NCBI GenBank assembly: GCA_025266875.1
Contig: JALLLT010000015.1
Span: forward strand, 124,001-188,000
Length of the DNA stretch: 64,000 nt
Reading direction: 5' to 3'
DNA from: Fennellomyces sp. T-0311
Lineage: Eukaryota; Mucoromycota; Mucoromycetes; Mucorales; Lichtheimiaceae
Position numbers and translations under genes: made by a program. Numbering within the stretch: the first letter of the stretch is position 1; the number at the start of each line of letters is the position of its first letter. The notes under the pieces were generated by a model, which worked only from the letters and a program-made list of their open reading frames with translations, made no database searches and was not told the origin of the DNA. Below, piece after piece: positions 22,437 through 34,539 of this stretch.

Positions 22437-24729
22437 ATGAGTTTAACACCTAACGATAATCAAGAGCCTCGATCGCGCATAACCAAGGCAACAGTATCGA
22501 CGACTGCTGTGCAACCATTAGAGATCACAACTACAGCTGTTGTCAATCGCAATGAAGAGCAAGAACAGCCTGAAGACAAGACATCAGGAAGCGATACTGG
22601 CAACAAATCAGACGATCGTGGGGAATCGGATCAACGACGAAACGATGTTCGAAGAAAACAATCACATCACCATCATCGACATCACATCAAGTCACCCGTC
22701 TTTCAGCCAGACGGATCCGTTTCTCCGTTGTCTTCGCCGCTCAGCTCCGCCGGCGGCAGCACGGTCGTGACACCCTCTATCAATCATGATAACGTTATCT
22801 TTACGGAACTACCCCCGCCCATCGTCAAAGGCGGGCTTTCCGAAGCCGTTGTTGCGCTTCAGGATGCCGTAAATGGTAAAAAAAATAGGAAGCTTGTGTA
22901 ATCACCCATAATGTGTGTTTAATAATCATTCCTTAGAATCGAATGCTCCCTCGTCAACGCAACAGCCGCAAAGCAATACAGCAACAACTCCACCAGCATC
23001 GGTTGCCACGACCCCTTCGGCTATCATCGAAGGCCATCGACCATCGCGTCGTATTCGCAATAAAAAGGCAACAAAGCCTCAGGAAGAGGAAACGCTCGAT
23101 CAATTGTTTGAGTCATGTTTCTTCTCAGCTGTGTTATTGCTTCAATGGTCGAACGTGATGGGACCCAAGATGGAAAAAGTATGGTCGGCTGACGAAGCTT
23201 CCATGGATGAAAAGCTGCAGACGCTGATAGGACGACAAGTGTTGAATGGCGAGATGGGTCGACCTCTATCTGGGGTGGAGCTAAAGTGGATCACTTTGCA
23301 TCGTCAGGCCATTATGTGTGCTGCGTTTCTGTTTAATGACAGCAATGCGTTGCGTGCTCTCGTCTTTGTCTTGCCTCTTCGTTATTTGCGCAACTTCTCG
23401 CCTTATTTCCATGTCCTCAGAGACCGCGTGCCCTTGTTATTGGTTGAGCCGCTGCAGCAATTGCGTAAACTCTATCGGCGGCGTAACATTGTAAGCATAT
23501 ATCGGTTCATTAGATGTACAAATGGTTTAATAATTAAAAAAAAAGGGATGGTCTACTGCGTTGGACTTTTTTGCTTCGAGATGCCTGTCGCCGTTTATTC
23601 GATCCATCATGAAGATTGATACTGTTTCGTTGCCTCTCGAGTGTAACAAGGTATTTGGTTCATAACCGTATCATATCTGAACCGCTTTTTTTTTATTTTC
23701 TCATACGCATTCGAAGATCAGTTACAACTTACTCGATCAGGAATCACGGCAATTGTTTGAATCACCATTTTTTGGGAGGTTTGTTGCTTGTTACGTAAAA
23801 AGAAAAGCCATCAAAACTGATAACGATGGATGATTAGGGTGGTTACGTCGCATTTGCAGACACTTGCATCGTCAGTGCTCCTGGGCAATAGTTTGACCAC
23901 GATGAACATGGTAAGTGCAACGAGATCTCATATGAAACGTTTTGGCTTATATATATATGCCATGCATTTTCTCAGATGATCAATACGTTGAGCTTATTTC
24001 TATCACCTGACGAAAGGAATCGCTCCAGTCATGCCAGAAAAAATCTCAAATACATGGCCGACCTGTATCTGCAAGGACTGTTGATTCAAGATCTGGAGAA
24101 TATGCATGTGCGATTGGAAGTGGCAGTCTTGGATTCCAATGTACCTACCACAGTGGTTGACATGACACGTCTCACAGTCAAACAAACCCCGCTATTGCCT
24201 TCCTACCGGAAAATCCAGCAGGAGTATCGCGACTGGCGCAAAGCCCAGCTGGAAGATGATCTCGCTAGGTTCCTGCAGCCGCCTTCCGAACGATCTGTAA
24301 CAGCCTCAGAGTGGAAGTAAGGAGGATTTGTTTTATTTGCAAGTCAGTTACTCATAAAATTGATTCATAGGAAACAATCCACCGTGTTTCATAAAGTGGA
24401 TAGTACGGCTCCGATGGTCAAAACTTTGCTCAATGAAGTCAGAGCCGTTCCCACTCGGTTACGCGAAGCCTACGTGAGACAGTGGCGTCGATGGCTTGTT
24501 CGTCGGGCAGTTGCCTTTATACAATTTTGCAAGGAGGAGGGGCGAGTTTTGGTCTAGTTCATTGAGAGAAGTTGCTAATAAGATATATAGATTTACGCAT
24601 ATCACCAAACTCAAGGACGCGCTGCAGTTGCATGATCAAAACGACTTTCTGATTGTTCTGGCACAAGCCGAAAAGCTCAAGCCAGGACTGATGGAGAAGC
24701 TCAACACTCACGAAGCCAAATCACATTAA
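22437..24729 (+). CDS. C9orf72-like DENN-domain protein
   Basis: Eight exons (22437..22875, 22937..23490, 23546..23650, 23717..23778, 23838..23910, 23976..24316, 24371..24541, 24591..24729) give about 627 aa. After a disordered Ser/Thr/His-rich N-terminus (about 200 aa), the protein follows animal C9orf72 in order: VLLLQWSNVMGPKMEKVW and LNGEMGRPLSG, QLFESPFFGR, VTSHLQTLASSVLLGN, TLSLFLSPDERNRSS, YLQGLLIQDLENM, LTVKQTPLLP and LAQAEKLKPGL. Known: C9orf72 is a DENN-type protein that complexes with SMCR8 and WDR41 and acts in autophagy, lysosome signalling and Arf/Rab GAP activity. The extra N-terminus is absent in animals. The last intron is ambiguous: either GC-AG (24542..24590), which keeps conserved LK, or GT-AG (24546..24615). 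Family call strong, details of exons 7-8 moderate. Confidence 0.88.
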
Positions 24730-24847
24730 GCATTTTGTACATTTTACACATACACACACGCACACAACATATCCCTGCCTCTCTTTTATCCCTTCTTTAT
24801 TATTTGATGCAAAACAAATATACCATTTTTTTAACGCATAGCTACAA

Positions 24848-26863
24848 TCACTGAAGTTCGGGACGAAGCTCCAAAACTCGGGTGTTTGGATCATCGGTAG
24901 TGTTGTGTCTGGCTACCTTTTTGAGCAAACTGGTAATGATATCACGGTTACTAGCATTCTTCTTGATCCGTTTGCGGAAATGCATCAGGAACTCCTTGGT
25001 AGTCATTCGCTTGCCACGCAACAGATCGACCACTTCCTTTTCCGTGATCAAATCATCCGAAGCGCCGCCCGCTGCCGGAGCAGGAGATGAGACGGTTCGG
25101 TGACGATGCTTGGCATCAGGACTACTTGCGCCATCTTCCATCTTTCGCTTTTTACTTGTAACGGCCACTGGACTCGCTTCCCGAGTAGGCGGTGGCGAAT
25201 GCTCCTTTTTAACCAAAGATGGCGAGCCAGGACGACCGATGGGTCGAGATAACCCTTCTTTCTTGACCTTGGCCGCCAAGTTTTTCTTTGGCATGGGCTT
25301 GCCAGGTACAGGTCCCTTTTTCTTAATCGGTATCGAGCTTTTCTTTTGTTGCTGCGAATTCTCAGCTTCGGACTTGGACTCTTCCTTGTCGCCTTCAGAG
25401 TCGGCCTCATCCTCCTATTATAGCAATTACATCGTCGAATACTTACTAGATCCTTTCCCTTTTTACTACTTACACTGCTTGCATATGGATCTCCTTCTTC
25501 ATCACTGTCGTACGCCCGGTTCTTCTCCAACGTACGCACCAGCTTTTTCATTTGCTGTCGTGCTTGTCAGTCTTTCTTCTCTCTCCTCATCTTTGAGTAC
25601 AACCAAACTTACTTTGCCTTCGGATGTAAGCTTGTTAAAGTCCTCATCATCCTCTTGGTCATCATCATCATTTTCACCACCAAGGGTATATCCTTTTGTC
25701 TCGCGTCTCAAACGCTCCTACATTGCTTCCCGTGTTATCCTCCGCTTCTTTGTTTTTATCCAATAAACAAACAGTACCTTGCTGTCCTTCATATCTTCAT
25801 CCTCCAACTCATGTTCTGCTCCACCTTCCTCGTCGTCTTGGAATACGTCATCAAAGTCAAGATCATCAATGTCGGAATCCTGTCGACTTTTCCGCCGTGA
25901 TTCATCTTCATCGTCAGATGCTGGCTTTTTCATCTTGGCGGCCGTTTTGGCTTCTTCATCATCTTCCGCCAAGGCCTTGTTGCGTTTCAGCATCATCCAT
26001 CGACTTTGGTCTCGCTTTTGCAGATTTTTCAGCTATTCATGGTGGCATCAGACAAGGCTCCTGATCCATTCATCCTTGCTAGCTACCTGTTCCTCCGCTT
26101 CTTCCAGCGTGAACGTCTTAAAGTTTCTCTTTGGCTGAAAGCGATACCACCGATCCACGGGCACTACCTTGAATTCATTGCCCTTTGCAAAGGAAATGAA
26201 CAAGCCATTCGAATATATAGCTCATATACTAACCGAGACGACAAAGAAAACATAATCCGACCGTTGACCACCTTCGTAAGTGCCCGTAAAACAGTTTTGC
26301 TGATCGTAATCCTCTAATATCCAAGGCTTATGCTCCTCCTCCTTCAACTGTCTGGTATCTTCCTTTGCCAAATAGATTTGTTTTGTTCGCTTCTTGAACA
26401 ACATTTGTTTGTTGCGAGTGGCACCGCCCATTGGAGCAATTAACGAAGTATCAGCACCTGTCTTTGGACCATGTTGTTGCTGTTGCTGTTGCTGTTGTTG
26501 CGAATTGCCGGCTTCGGGCGTTGTGTTTGGACTGGCATTGCCATTGCTAGGTGACCCTTTGTTGAGAAATGATCGGGTAAAAGTTTGATTTCCATCCTTG
26601 CGCTGCAGTTTGACAGGACGAGTAAAGTTGCTGAAATCGACTTTTTTGGCTGTTTTGAAATCCATGACATGATTTTTGCCTTTCCGTTTCGACGACATTA
26701 ACTGAAAGTCATTGTACGGAATGTTGTGTGGTACTTCAGATTGAGACTGCATGGGCCGTCGCAAAGGCTGTCGTGGCCGTTGCATGGGACTATTTCGTGA
26801 GGGTATACCACGTCCTCTTCCTTTGGCAGGAGAGTGAGTTGTATTGTAAATGCTGGAGGACAT
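24848..26863 (-). CDS. TFG1: Transcription initiation factor IIF subunit alpha (RAP74/Tfg1)
   Basis: Six exons (26863..26234, 26182..26087, 26032..25778, 25717..25613, 25554..25474, 25414..24848) give 577 aa. TFIIF-alpha pairs with TFIIF-beta, escorts RNA polymerase II to promoters and stimulates initiation and elongation. Seen: KNHVMDFKTAKKVDFSNF and the dimerisation region with KPWILEDYDQQNCFTGTYEG (about residues 150-220), VVPVDRWYRFQPKRNFKTFTLEEAEE, the basic QKRDQSRWMMLKR, a long acidic Asp/Glu region, then a C-terminal winged helix beginning LITEKEVVDLLRGKRMTTKEF. A poly-Gln run lies near residue 125. The donor at 25473 has an in-frame alternative 30 nt downstream, adding ten residues. 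The gene ends 118 bp from the C9orf72-like gene, tail to tail. Confidence 0.95.
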
Positions 26864-27840
26864 GTGTAAAGGTAAAAAGATGTAAAAGTCTAACTTGCGT
26901 CGTAACCAACTTTACGTATCCGCGCCGCTGGATTTGATCTCCGCGGATAACAATGGATTGGCACATTAGATTGCCAGAAGCATTTTCTTTTCATAAACAA
27001 GTGAAAGCGTCTCTTTTCGTTCCTTGCATTAGCTTGGCTGGAGAGTCTTTCTCTGTTTCCTTGTTGTTACGCAGTATATGTATGGGTGCGCAGCAACTCA
27101 CTCTTGCAAATGTCACTCCACCACGCAAGTCATATGACATTAACCACGTTGTTCATCAAATTCAGGTACTCTCGTTTATTAATGCTTAATCACCCAAATT
27201 GCGGACCAAGTCGCAATATGATTGTTCAGCGGTCAAGACTTTTGGCCCTAAACAGTAATATTGTCAGTACTAAATACCGGCACAAAATAAGAAGAGTTTT
27301 TAATGCGCGGTCCAAGCAGATTGATGGTGTACAAAGCCAAAATCTAAATATATACTTCATCATATGCACTGCACCAATTTCATTGTACTCACCACTTTTA
27401 CATAAGCACCATGAATATTTGACCAGGCTACCATATACGATCGAAAACAGATACCATTTTGAAAGTCTATGATATAGCATTGACAACCGTTTCCATGTCA
27501 CCTGCTGACCACAAAATACGCATCAATTACCAAGTAACAAAAGACGGTCATATATGATAAGTGACAGAAGAACCCAGAAAGCCTTTTTTCATAAGCTCAT
27601 TATGGAAAGCATAATTTTTGAACAACAGCCTACTAAACCAGCCGAAAGCATAAAACTTGAATAAAACGACAGCTACTTTATTTCAAGAGACTGGCACGCA
27701 GCGTTCGACTACTGCACTATATAACGATCACTTTTTTTCGGAGCAAGAATGATCCGCAGCGTTTTTGGGTGGCTTGGAAATCCAAGTTAAAACCTTTTGC
27801 CTTTACGGGTGAGGCTCTCCCCTTTCCACAACAATACATC
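26864..27840. other. Spacer between TFIIF-alpha and eS30
   Basis: A divergent intergenic region of about 1 kb. Open frames at 26953-27189 and 27226-27501 have no coding support. The stretch before 27841 is presumably the ribosomal protein promoter. Confidence 0.4.
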
Positions 27841-28197
27841 ATGGTACGCAACCGTTTCGATTTTGCAACTTGAAAATTAGCGTTTCATTCGACAATTTTT
27901 ATTTAAAAAAATATGCTACATTGAACAGGGTAAAGTCCACGGTTCTTTGGCTCGTGCCGGTAAAGTCAAGTCGCAAACCCCCAAGGTTGCCAAGCAAGAA
28001 AAGAAGAAGGCCTTGACTGGTCGTGCTAAGAAGAGACAAATCTACAAGTATGTACTGTTTTTTATTTTTTTTTAAAAAAAAACAAAAAGAAAACGTGAAT
28101 ATTGATGGATCCACTTAATAGCCGTCGTTTCGTCAACGTTACCACCTCGTTCGGTGGCAAGCGCAGAATGAACCCTGCTCCTACCCAAGGCCCTTAG
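27841..28197 (+). CDS. RPS30: 40S ribosomal protein eS30
   Basis: Three exons: 27841..27843 (only the ATG), 27929..28047 and 28122..28197, giving 65 aa. The mature sequence [20 protein letters not shown], then [18 protein letters not shown] and a tail ending MNPAPTQGP, is a complete eS30. Unlike animal FAU there is no ubiquitin-like fusion, as in yeast RPS30. An intron directly after the start codon is a common feature of ribosomal protein genes and was needed to find the start here. It converges on the unrecognised 499-aa gene with 143 bp between the stops. Confidence 0.97.
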
Positions 28198-28340
28198 ACA
28201 TACAATAAATCCAATGTCTTTTGTCTCTCTTTTTTATTTTTGAGGATATTAATTGAATGCATCTAATGTGTGGTGTGAGGAGAGGGAAAGGATGGGGTAT
28301 ACGTATATAAATATATAGATAAATATAAAACATGTACAAG

Positions 28341-29840
28341 CTAAGCGGATGAGATGGAGGGACGTAACGGCACGCTGCTGTTGGTGGTTGGAGTGACGGG
28401 TCGGTCGTCCAAGAGAGTCAACTGCTGTATTACATTCAGTATTTTTTGTGTGTTGGATCGAGCTGTTTCCAGTTGCAGACTCATGTAGATTTCCACGAGA
28501 TCCTGGCCTATGCCCTGCAAAGCCCGGCTGTCCTGATGATAGCCAAGCCGTGCGTTGTTTGTGACATCTTCGTAAAACTGGTAACCAACGCGTGCGAGGT
28601 GCTGACATAACTGATCAACAGACATGGTGGCAAACGGCGTATTTTCCTTGACAACAACTTCCGTTCCCCATGTGGACGGCTCAGCCCGCTGGCTTAAATC
28701 CTCTGCGTCGTCGATATTGGTTCTGCTGGTTACGACTGCGGTAGTGCTTGGCGTTGGTACGACGGCGGCGACGTGGGACGATCGTCGTTTCTTGATCAAA
28801 CCAAACAGGACTGGCTGGTAAGGTTTCCGTGGCTTGAGTAAATCGAGCCACTGCCATGGTGCGGGAACAAAGGTTGGTGCCGGCATGGTCAGTATAGGGA
28901 AGTCGGCGGCCGTTTCACGCGTGGGATACCAAATGAAGGATGGCGTTGTCATGGCGGTCGTTAATCGAAAAGGCGTTGTGGCGCCTTGACTCAGCACCCG
29001 TCGCCGGCTTGGTGGAGGGCTGTTGTTGTTTTCGCTATTGCTGCTATTCTCACTATCGTGAACGTAAAACACACTATCATAGAGCCGTTTCAATTTGCGT
29101 GCCAGCGCGGACGGTCTCGCCAGACTGATCTGGCCTTCAATCTGTGAGAGGTTGTGTTGTGCGTTCTGCATAAAGATAGTGGAGAACCGATGGCACAAGT
29201 CCACCACAGCATCAATTTGTTCGTGTCGGTTCAGTCGTCCGCATTCGAACACAATTTGTCGAGTATGCAATGCCTTCCGCTTCAATCCGAGCTGTGCGTA
29301 GTTTTGACGATCAATCGTAGCAACGTACATGCCTTGTCGCGTCTCTCCAGATGCCAGCAATGACGTGACAATGCTTTCGACTTGATCGGGTTTGCGCCAC
29401 GCCTTTTTTAGTTGTGATACATCGGCCAACAGACGAGTCAACGTGGCGTGCTCTTTGCTTTTATCGTCATAGGATTGGCTGAGGGCGTGCCAGTCGGTCA
29501 TGAGTTGTTCGACGGTTTCTTCTGAAAGGGTTCGTATTCGTCGTTGACGGCAAGCGGTTTCATAGCACTCGAGAACCTCGTAGGTGGTGCGCGTCAAGGT
29601 TTGGCGTAGACTGTCTGCATTAGGAGTTCCGATAAGACCTACAACGGGCACGAATCGTTGGACCTGCTGCATGGTCTGCCGGATACGCTGCAGCTGTGGC
29701 GGGCTGGCGACATGCTGATCGGCATTGAATTTTTGCTGAGCATCAGAGACAAAGAGCTGTAGCAGGCTTTCCAGCTCCTCGTACAATTTGGCTGTACTCT
29801 CGGTGTGTTGGACAGTGCCCGGCGGCTCCTCCTCGGCCAT
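28341..29840 (-). CDS. Unrecognised 499-aa helical protein
   Basis: An intronless frame of 500 codons from ATG 29840. The frame stays open for a further 225 nt upstream but has no ATG there; a TATA-like TTTATAATC near 30073 and a CT-rich leader support 29840 as the start. Residues 1-230 look mainly alpha-helical (KLYEELESLLQLFVSDAQQ; LTRLLADVSQLKKAWRK). A Ser/Asn/Pro-rich linker (about 255-280) follows, then WYPTRETAADFPILTMPAP, a second linker with poly-Thr/Val stretches, and a helical C-terminus (SVDQLCQHLARVGYQFYED). There is no signal peptide or membrane segment from this start. The composition is typical of a real nuclear or cytosolic protein. I do not recognise the family. Confidence 0.8.
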   Translation of the reverse strand: MAEEEPPGTVQHTESTAKLYEELESLLQLFVSDAQQKFNADQHVASPPQLQRIRQTMQQVQRFVPVVGLIGTPNADSLRQTLTRTTYEVLECYETACRQRRIRTLSEETVEQLMTDWHALSQSYDDKSKEHATLTRLLADVSQLKKAWRKPDQVESIVTSLLASGETRQGMYVATIDRQNYAQLGLKRKALHTRQIVFECGRLNRHEQIDAVVDLCHRFSTIFMQNAQHNLSQIEGQISLARPSALARKLKRLYDSVFYVHDSENSSNSENNNSPPPSRRRVLSQGATTPFRLTTAMTTPSFIWYPTRETAADFPILTMPAPTFVPAPWQWLDLLKPRKPYQPVLFGLIKKRRSSHVAAVVPTPSTTAVVTSRTNIDDAEDLSQRAEPSTWGTEVVVKENTPFATMSVDQLCQHLARVGYQFYEDVTNNARLGYHQDSRALQGIGQDLVEIYMSLQLETARSNTQKILNVIQQLTLLDDRPVTPTTNSSVPLRPSISSA

Positions 29841-32800
29841 GCTCGAAATTGTATTATTAGGGTGGTGCACAGATGCTGAATAAAGGAGGTCGGCGTAGAA
29901 AGGAAGGGAAGCAAAAAAAAGAAGAAAGAGCCCAGTGGCAAAGGGGAGCAATAGAATAACGGGAGCAAGAACTGAAGGAAGGGAAAAACAGCGTTTTTTT
30001 TTGGTGCTGCTGGTAAAAAGAGCCGGGCTCACAGCTTTTTGTTCCTGAGTGGTTTTGGTAAACAAGCAAGATTATAAAAAAAGAAAGCCGTGGTCTGCAT
30101 CTTATCCAAAAAGAGGCTTCGGAAATCGTGAACTAGTCAGTATGCAAGCAAAGGGAGAGGGCAGAAAGAGGCCCGTTACGGTGCCAAACAATGGATAAAT
30201 CAAGAACAAACCCACTCTGGACTTCCTGTTGCTGTTCAGGGAACCATCGTTTCCCTTTCATTATCCTTTCGCTTTTGAAACATGATCACATGTACCCGAT
30301 TTTTGTTTAATTGTCGCGGTTACACTGGCACCAGCGCTTGTCGTGCCTGGAATTTTTTTGGCTTGCTCGTTGGAAACCTCCCAACCCCCTCCCCCCATAC
30401 ATGCTCTCCTAATCTTCTTTTTTTTTCTGCCCAACCGTTCTCGTTTATTACCGCACTCCTTCAAACGTCCTCTTTTGGCCGTGTCAACAACAACAACAAT
30501 AAACACCTTGTTTACACTTCCGACAATGGAGCGGAGAACAACAAATCCTTCTTTAGTGCGAAAAGACAGTAGAACACTCAACACATTAACAACCGAAGCC
30601 TTGGTTACCAATTCCCTAATTCGGCCGTAACAATGGGGACCCGATCTGCCCGCCAACGATCGTCATGGTAATTAATGTTTGCGTGCACCTACCATAGAGA
30701 ACTATATTCGTGATGTCTGTAAATCGATCATGGGTATCTCTTTTGTATTCAATATGTCCACTGTCTAAAAAAAAATATGGCTCGTCGGTAAAACGTTTCG
30801 CCACTAAACTTTATCGAGCGCCAGGAGGCCTAGCCCGCTTTGTGTTGTGGCAAAAAAAAATTTGCATTATGCATATTGCCTGTGTGCAGGAACACAATAC
30901 TAGTGGAGATACTCTCACAGGAACACAAAGGTAACGACAACTTTCTTCTCTTAAAAATTATAAAGAAACCTGCAGTTGTCTGTGCGTGTTCATGTTTATG
31001 CTAGCTGAAGTATGTAAATACACATTCCATGCATTGACGCCAAGCGTAACGAAAAGACAAACATAAAAGTATCCCTGAGCGTCTATTCTAAGTAACATCT
31101 GCACCGCATGTTGTCTAAATGGTAAACGTAGCTATATATATATATAACGGGATATGGCCAAAATTCATTCTACCTCTCTCTTTTTTGCTTAAGATTCCAA
31201 ATTTTTGCTCCCCCCGATATTCTTGATCTTGCAATGAAAAAAGTCAGCCTGCACCTTTCCCTAATTAAGTGCGGTCATTTTTCTAGAGACTTCACATGAA
31301 CTAAACGGCAATGTTTCAAAAGTAATAAATTTGTGCGGCGCACACACACCGAGGCAATAAGTTATAAACACGTGTTGAATATAAAAAAGAATTTATTGCT
31401 CTGCATGTATATACTTACTACACGGTATACATCACGCTGTCGAAGGAAAGCTTTTTTGTTTGATCCCAGAAAAAAATGCACCCCTAGAAAAACAAAAAGT
31501 CGCGTGGGAATGCAAGTAAATTTGAACAGGGCCATTCGAGCACGGATAACTAAGAACAAAATCTTTATATCCGCGCGCAAAACGCGTGCATTTACGTGCT
31601 TCGCGCGCGCTTACCACATGTTGTAGAACGATGCTTATCTTCCATCACAATCCTCAAACGTTTCAGATTTGATGCACGACATCTTCTCTCTTTATGCGGA
31701 CATATGTTGCATAACAAGATACCATCATCGGATTTCCATTTCGCTCCAAATCCCCAATATGGGAAGTGATACCGACACTATCTTCTTTGTTCGATCCGGT
31801 CGAGTACAAAGAGATAAGTGATGCCATTATATAACACAAGGAGATCAAACTTTTGGTGTCACCTACGAAGGGTAGCACATGCATAAACGCGTCGACTTAC
31901 CAAAACTGGCATGCGACATCAATGTCTTTTATCCTCTAATCACTATTGCTAAGCGGATCCAATTATTGTTTCCGTTTGTGAAACATATGTCTTATAAGTG
32001 AATCTACTGTCTATTCGCTCAAAGAGTTTCACAGTGTCTGATTCCCAAAAATTACACAACACAACCTCGCTAAAACGACGTACGAAGTTGATGAATAAGC
32101 TGCTTGGCTGTATCTCATTTGTGGATTGATGCAAGGTATACCACTTTCTTGTCCGATATTATCTCCTGAGAGAAGATCATATCCGTGATGCAAGTTGTCC
32201 CCCTTGTTTCATACTACATGAGAATATTAATATGTACGCGGCTCTTGTCTACCTACTAGTTTAGTAATTTTCCCTACACTTAACGTGTTGCTGGTACCTG
32301 CACCAGTGGCAAACGCACATGCGATCTGATATTAAATAGGCAGGGGTGCATAGCAAGCCGGTGATGGTAAGGTTCTGGAAGCGCTCGTCTCTTCATGTTG
32401 AAAGTATAGATTGCATAGGTGTAGACTGTGGCACTCTTTTTGTGGTATTTGAACAAAAGATTAACCTGAAATCCTCTTTATATATATTATTTACCAGTGA
32501 GTTGCAAAAGCTGTATGACAAAAGCACCCTCTTTTAATGAACAAAAGAAGGTGTGACTTAAGCACGATAAAGCCTCAGTTACTTTGTACTAGTACAGTTT
32601 TATCGGATGAGCTTGTAGCACCAATGCGCAGCAAAAATTGTTGGAATATATACAATACAGTAACTATAAGGTAACTTTTACAGGATTATAATTACGTAGA
32701 ACGTAGTATATATAAAAGCAATGTTAGATCGATCATGGATTTTCCTTCTTTTTTCAGTACAGTTTGAAGTATAATTAGTTCAAACGCCAAAATACTCATT

Positions 32801-34500
32801 CACTCTATACATACATCAGCTCTTATCAGCCGCTCTGCAAGTGAAGGATTGTAAACCCTAGTATTTATTATGTCGTAGAAAATGAGGATGCAAATGATAT
32901 CATGATCGATTCTCAAAAGGGTAGTGAGTGTCATATATCCTGAGTTGAAGATACCTAGGAGGTGTACTAAAGTGAGTGTACATAGGACATCATTTTTTCC
33001 CGGATTTATTACAATACTTCCATACTCGCTACCGTTTATTCCTCCATCCTTCCAGCCATTTACGCAAACGACCTTCTGCACACGCTGTTTTGTAACGCAT
33101 CACCGCCTCTTGTAAGTGGCTGGGCCTTCTCCAGACAGATTTCTCGTTACTCAATATGATCCCATTCTCTCATAACTCTTGCTAATGACATATCGCTCGG
33201 CGATGTCCTTCACATTAGGGATCGATGTGGAAGCTTGAAACAAACAAGAAGCTGTACGACATTCTTTAAGTGATCATGGACCAAGTTGCCACCTTTCTCA
33301 CTGACTTTGTTTGAAAAACCTGAGTACCTATTGACATGTCTTTGACTAGCGCTTCTCTTGTTCAAACGTCTCTTTTTTTTATAAGTGCTTTTTGTGATGA
33401 GAGGGATAGAATGGGCAAATAGAAAACAAGAATAGAATTCGTTGAGAATCAGAATAATTATCTGTTCCTTATATATTATGAATGAATTCTCCCTTTTTAT
33501 ATCATTAACTGGCGATTATAATATTCGTTCATGGATAAAAGATACTTGGTCAAGGACGTATCGGGTTGCGTGTTTGTCTTACGTTTTACCGACGACGGTC
33601 GATGTCGACTTCGTGTAGTCTGTGATAGGCGCATATCCTATAGAACATCATGCAGCTTCCTTTAAACAGGTGTAAGGTAATACTGTTTGGATCTTAGTCA
33701 TCAATGCTCTTCTAGAGAGTTCATTTGGTGGAACGTGCTACAATGAATGTTTGATCGGTCTCCATTATGTGCATACATATAGTGGTTCACCACACCTTTT
33801 ATTCAAAAGAAATTTTCGCGACACCAACTTGTCACATACAGGCAACATAACCATCAATATTCGTACCAGAACACACGCTCTGCATTACATAAAAACTTAA
33901 TACTTTACTAATTGGCGTTACCTAATGATTTTACCCTGTTGTGGACAGTAAGAATTTGCAAAAGAAAAATAGTAGTAATTTTTAAAAAAAAATGTTGGTC
34001 TGGAATACACTATCCTGCCCACTTATCGCAGTTGATCTTCATTTCATGACGAGTACTACGCAGCTGTGCGTGAAGCCAAAATTCCCATCTAGTTATTCTG
34101 AACATCAGGTCACAAACTTCCAATCGTCCAGGTAGTATGAAAACGGTTTGGCTCCATAAATTAAGCCAAATATGACAAGCGACAATCCGGTTTAGAATTA
34201 ATGGAGATCACCTGAATCATCTTAGGTTATCTGAAGAACTGGTGCTAATAACTTACTTGAGAACGGAATGTGATGATTTGAAAAACTACATTCAGGTGGC
34301 ATCCGTCACCGTTGATACATAGCCATCAAGAAAGAAATACCGTAACTTGAAGAAGATTAACATAATATACATCACAATTATAAAAGAGAACAACCGAAAG
34401 AATTGCAAACTTGCACATACTGCTGTAACAATACTTTAACATAAATATTTCACGAATAAGCATTTACATGATACAAATCAGTTATATCAAAAACATATGT
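29841..34500. other. 4.6-kb gene-poor region
   Basis: Upstream part (29841-30100) is the leader and promoter of the 499-aa gene. From about 30.9 kb the sequence is strongly AT-rich with only short, unsupported frames. A protein-like stretch ENYIRDVCKSIMGISFVFN (about 30698-30755, +) overlaps an equally open minus frame (30804-30616), so neither is called. Confidence 0.4.
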
Positions 34501-34539
34501 ATATGTTTCATTAACCATGACTAATTCGAAAATTAGCTA

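Noticed and set aside
24882..26138. Long plus-strand open frames opposite TFIIF-alpha
   Set aside because: They are antisense shadows of acidic, Ser-rich coding sequence; the minus strand carries the conserved RAP74 motifs and splice sites.
29841..30065. N-terminal extension of the 499-aa protein with a hydrophobic, signal-anchor-like segment
   Set aside because: The extension has no ATG (it would begin with TTG), and a TATA-like element near 30073 puts it in the 5' leader.
30616..30804. Overlapping protein-like frames on both strands
   Set aside because: Both strands look equally plausible and neither has a promoter, partner exons or a family match.
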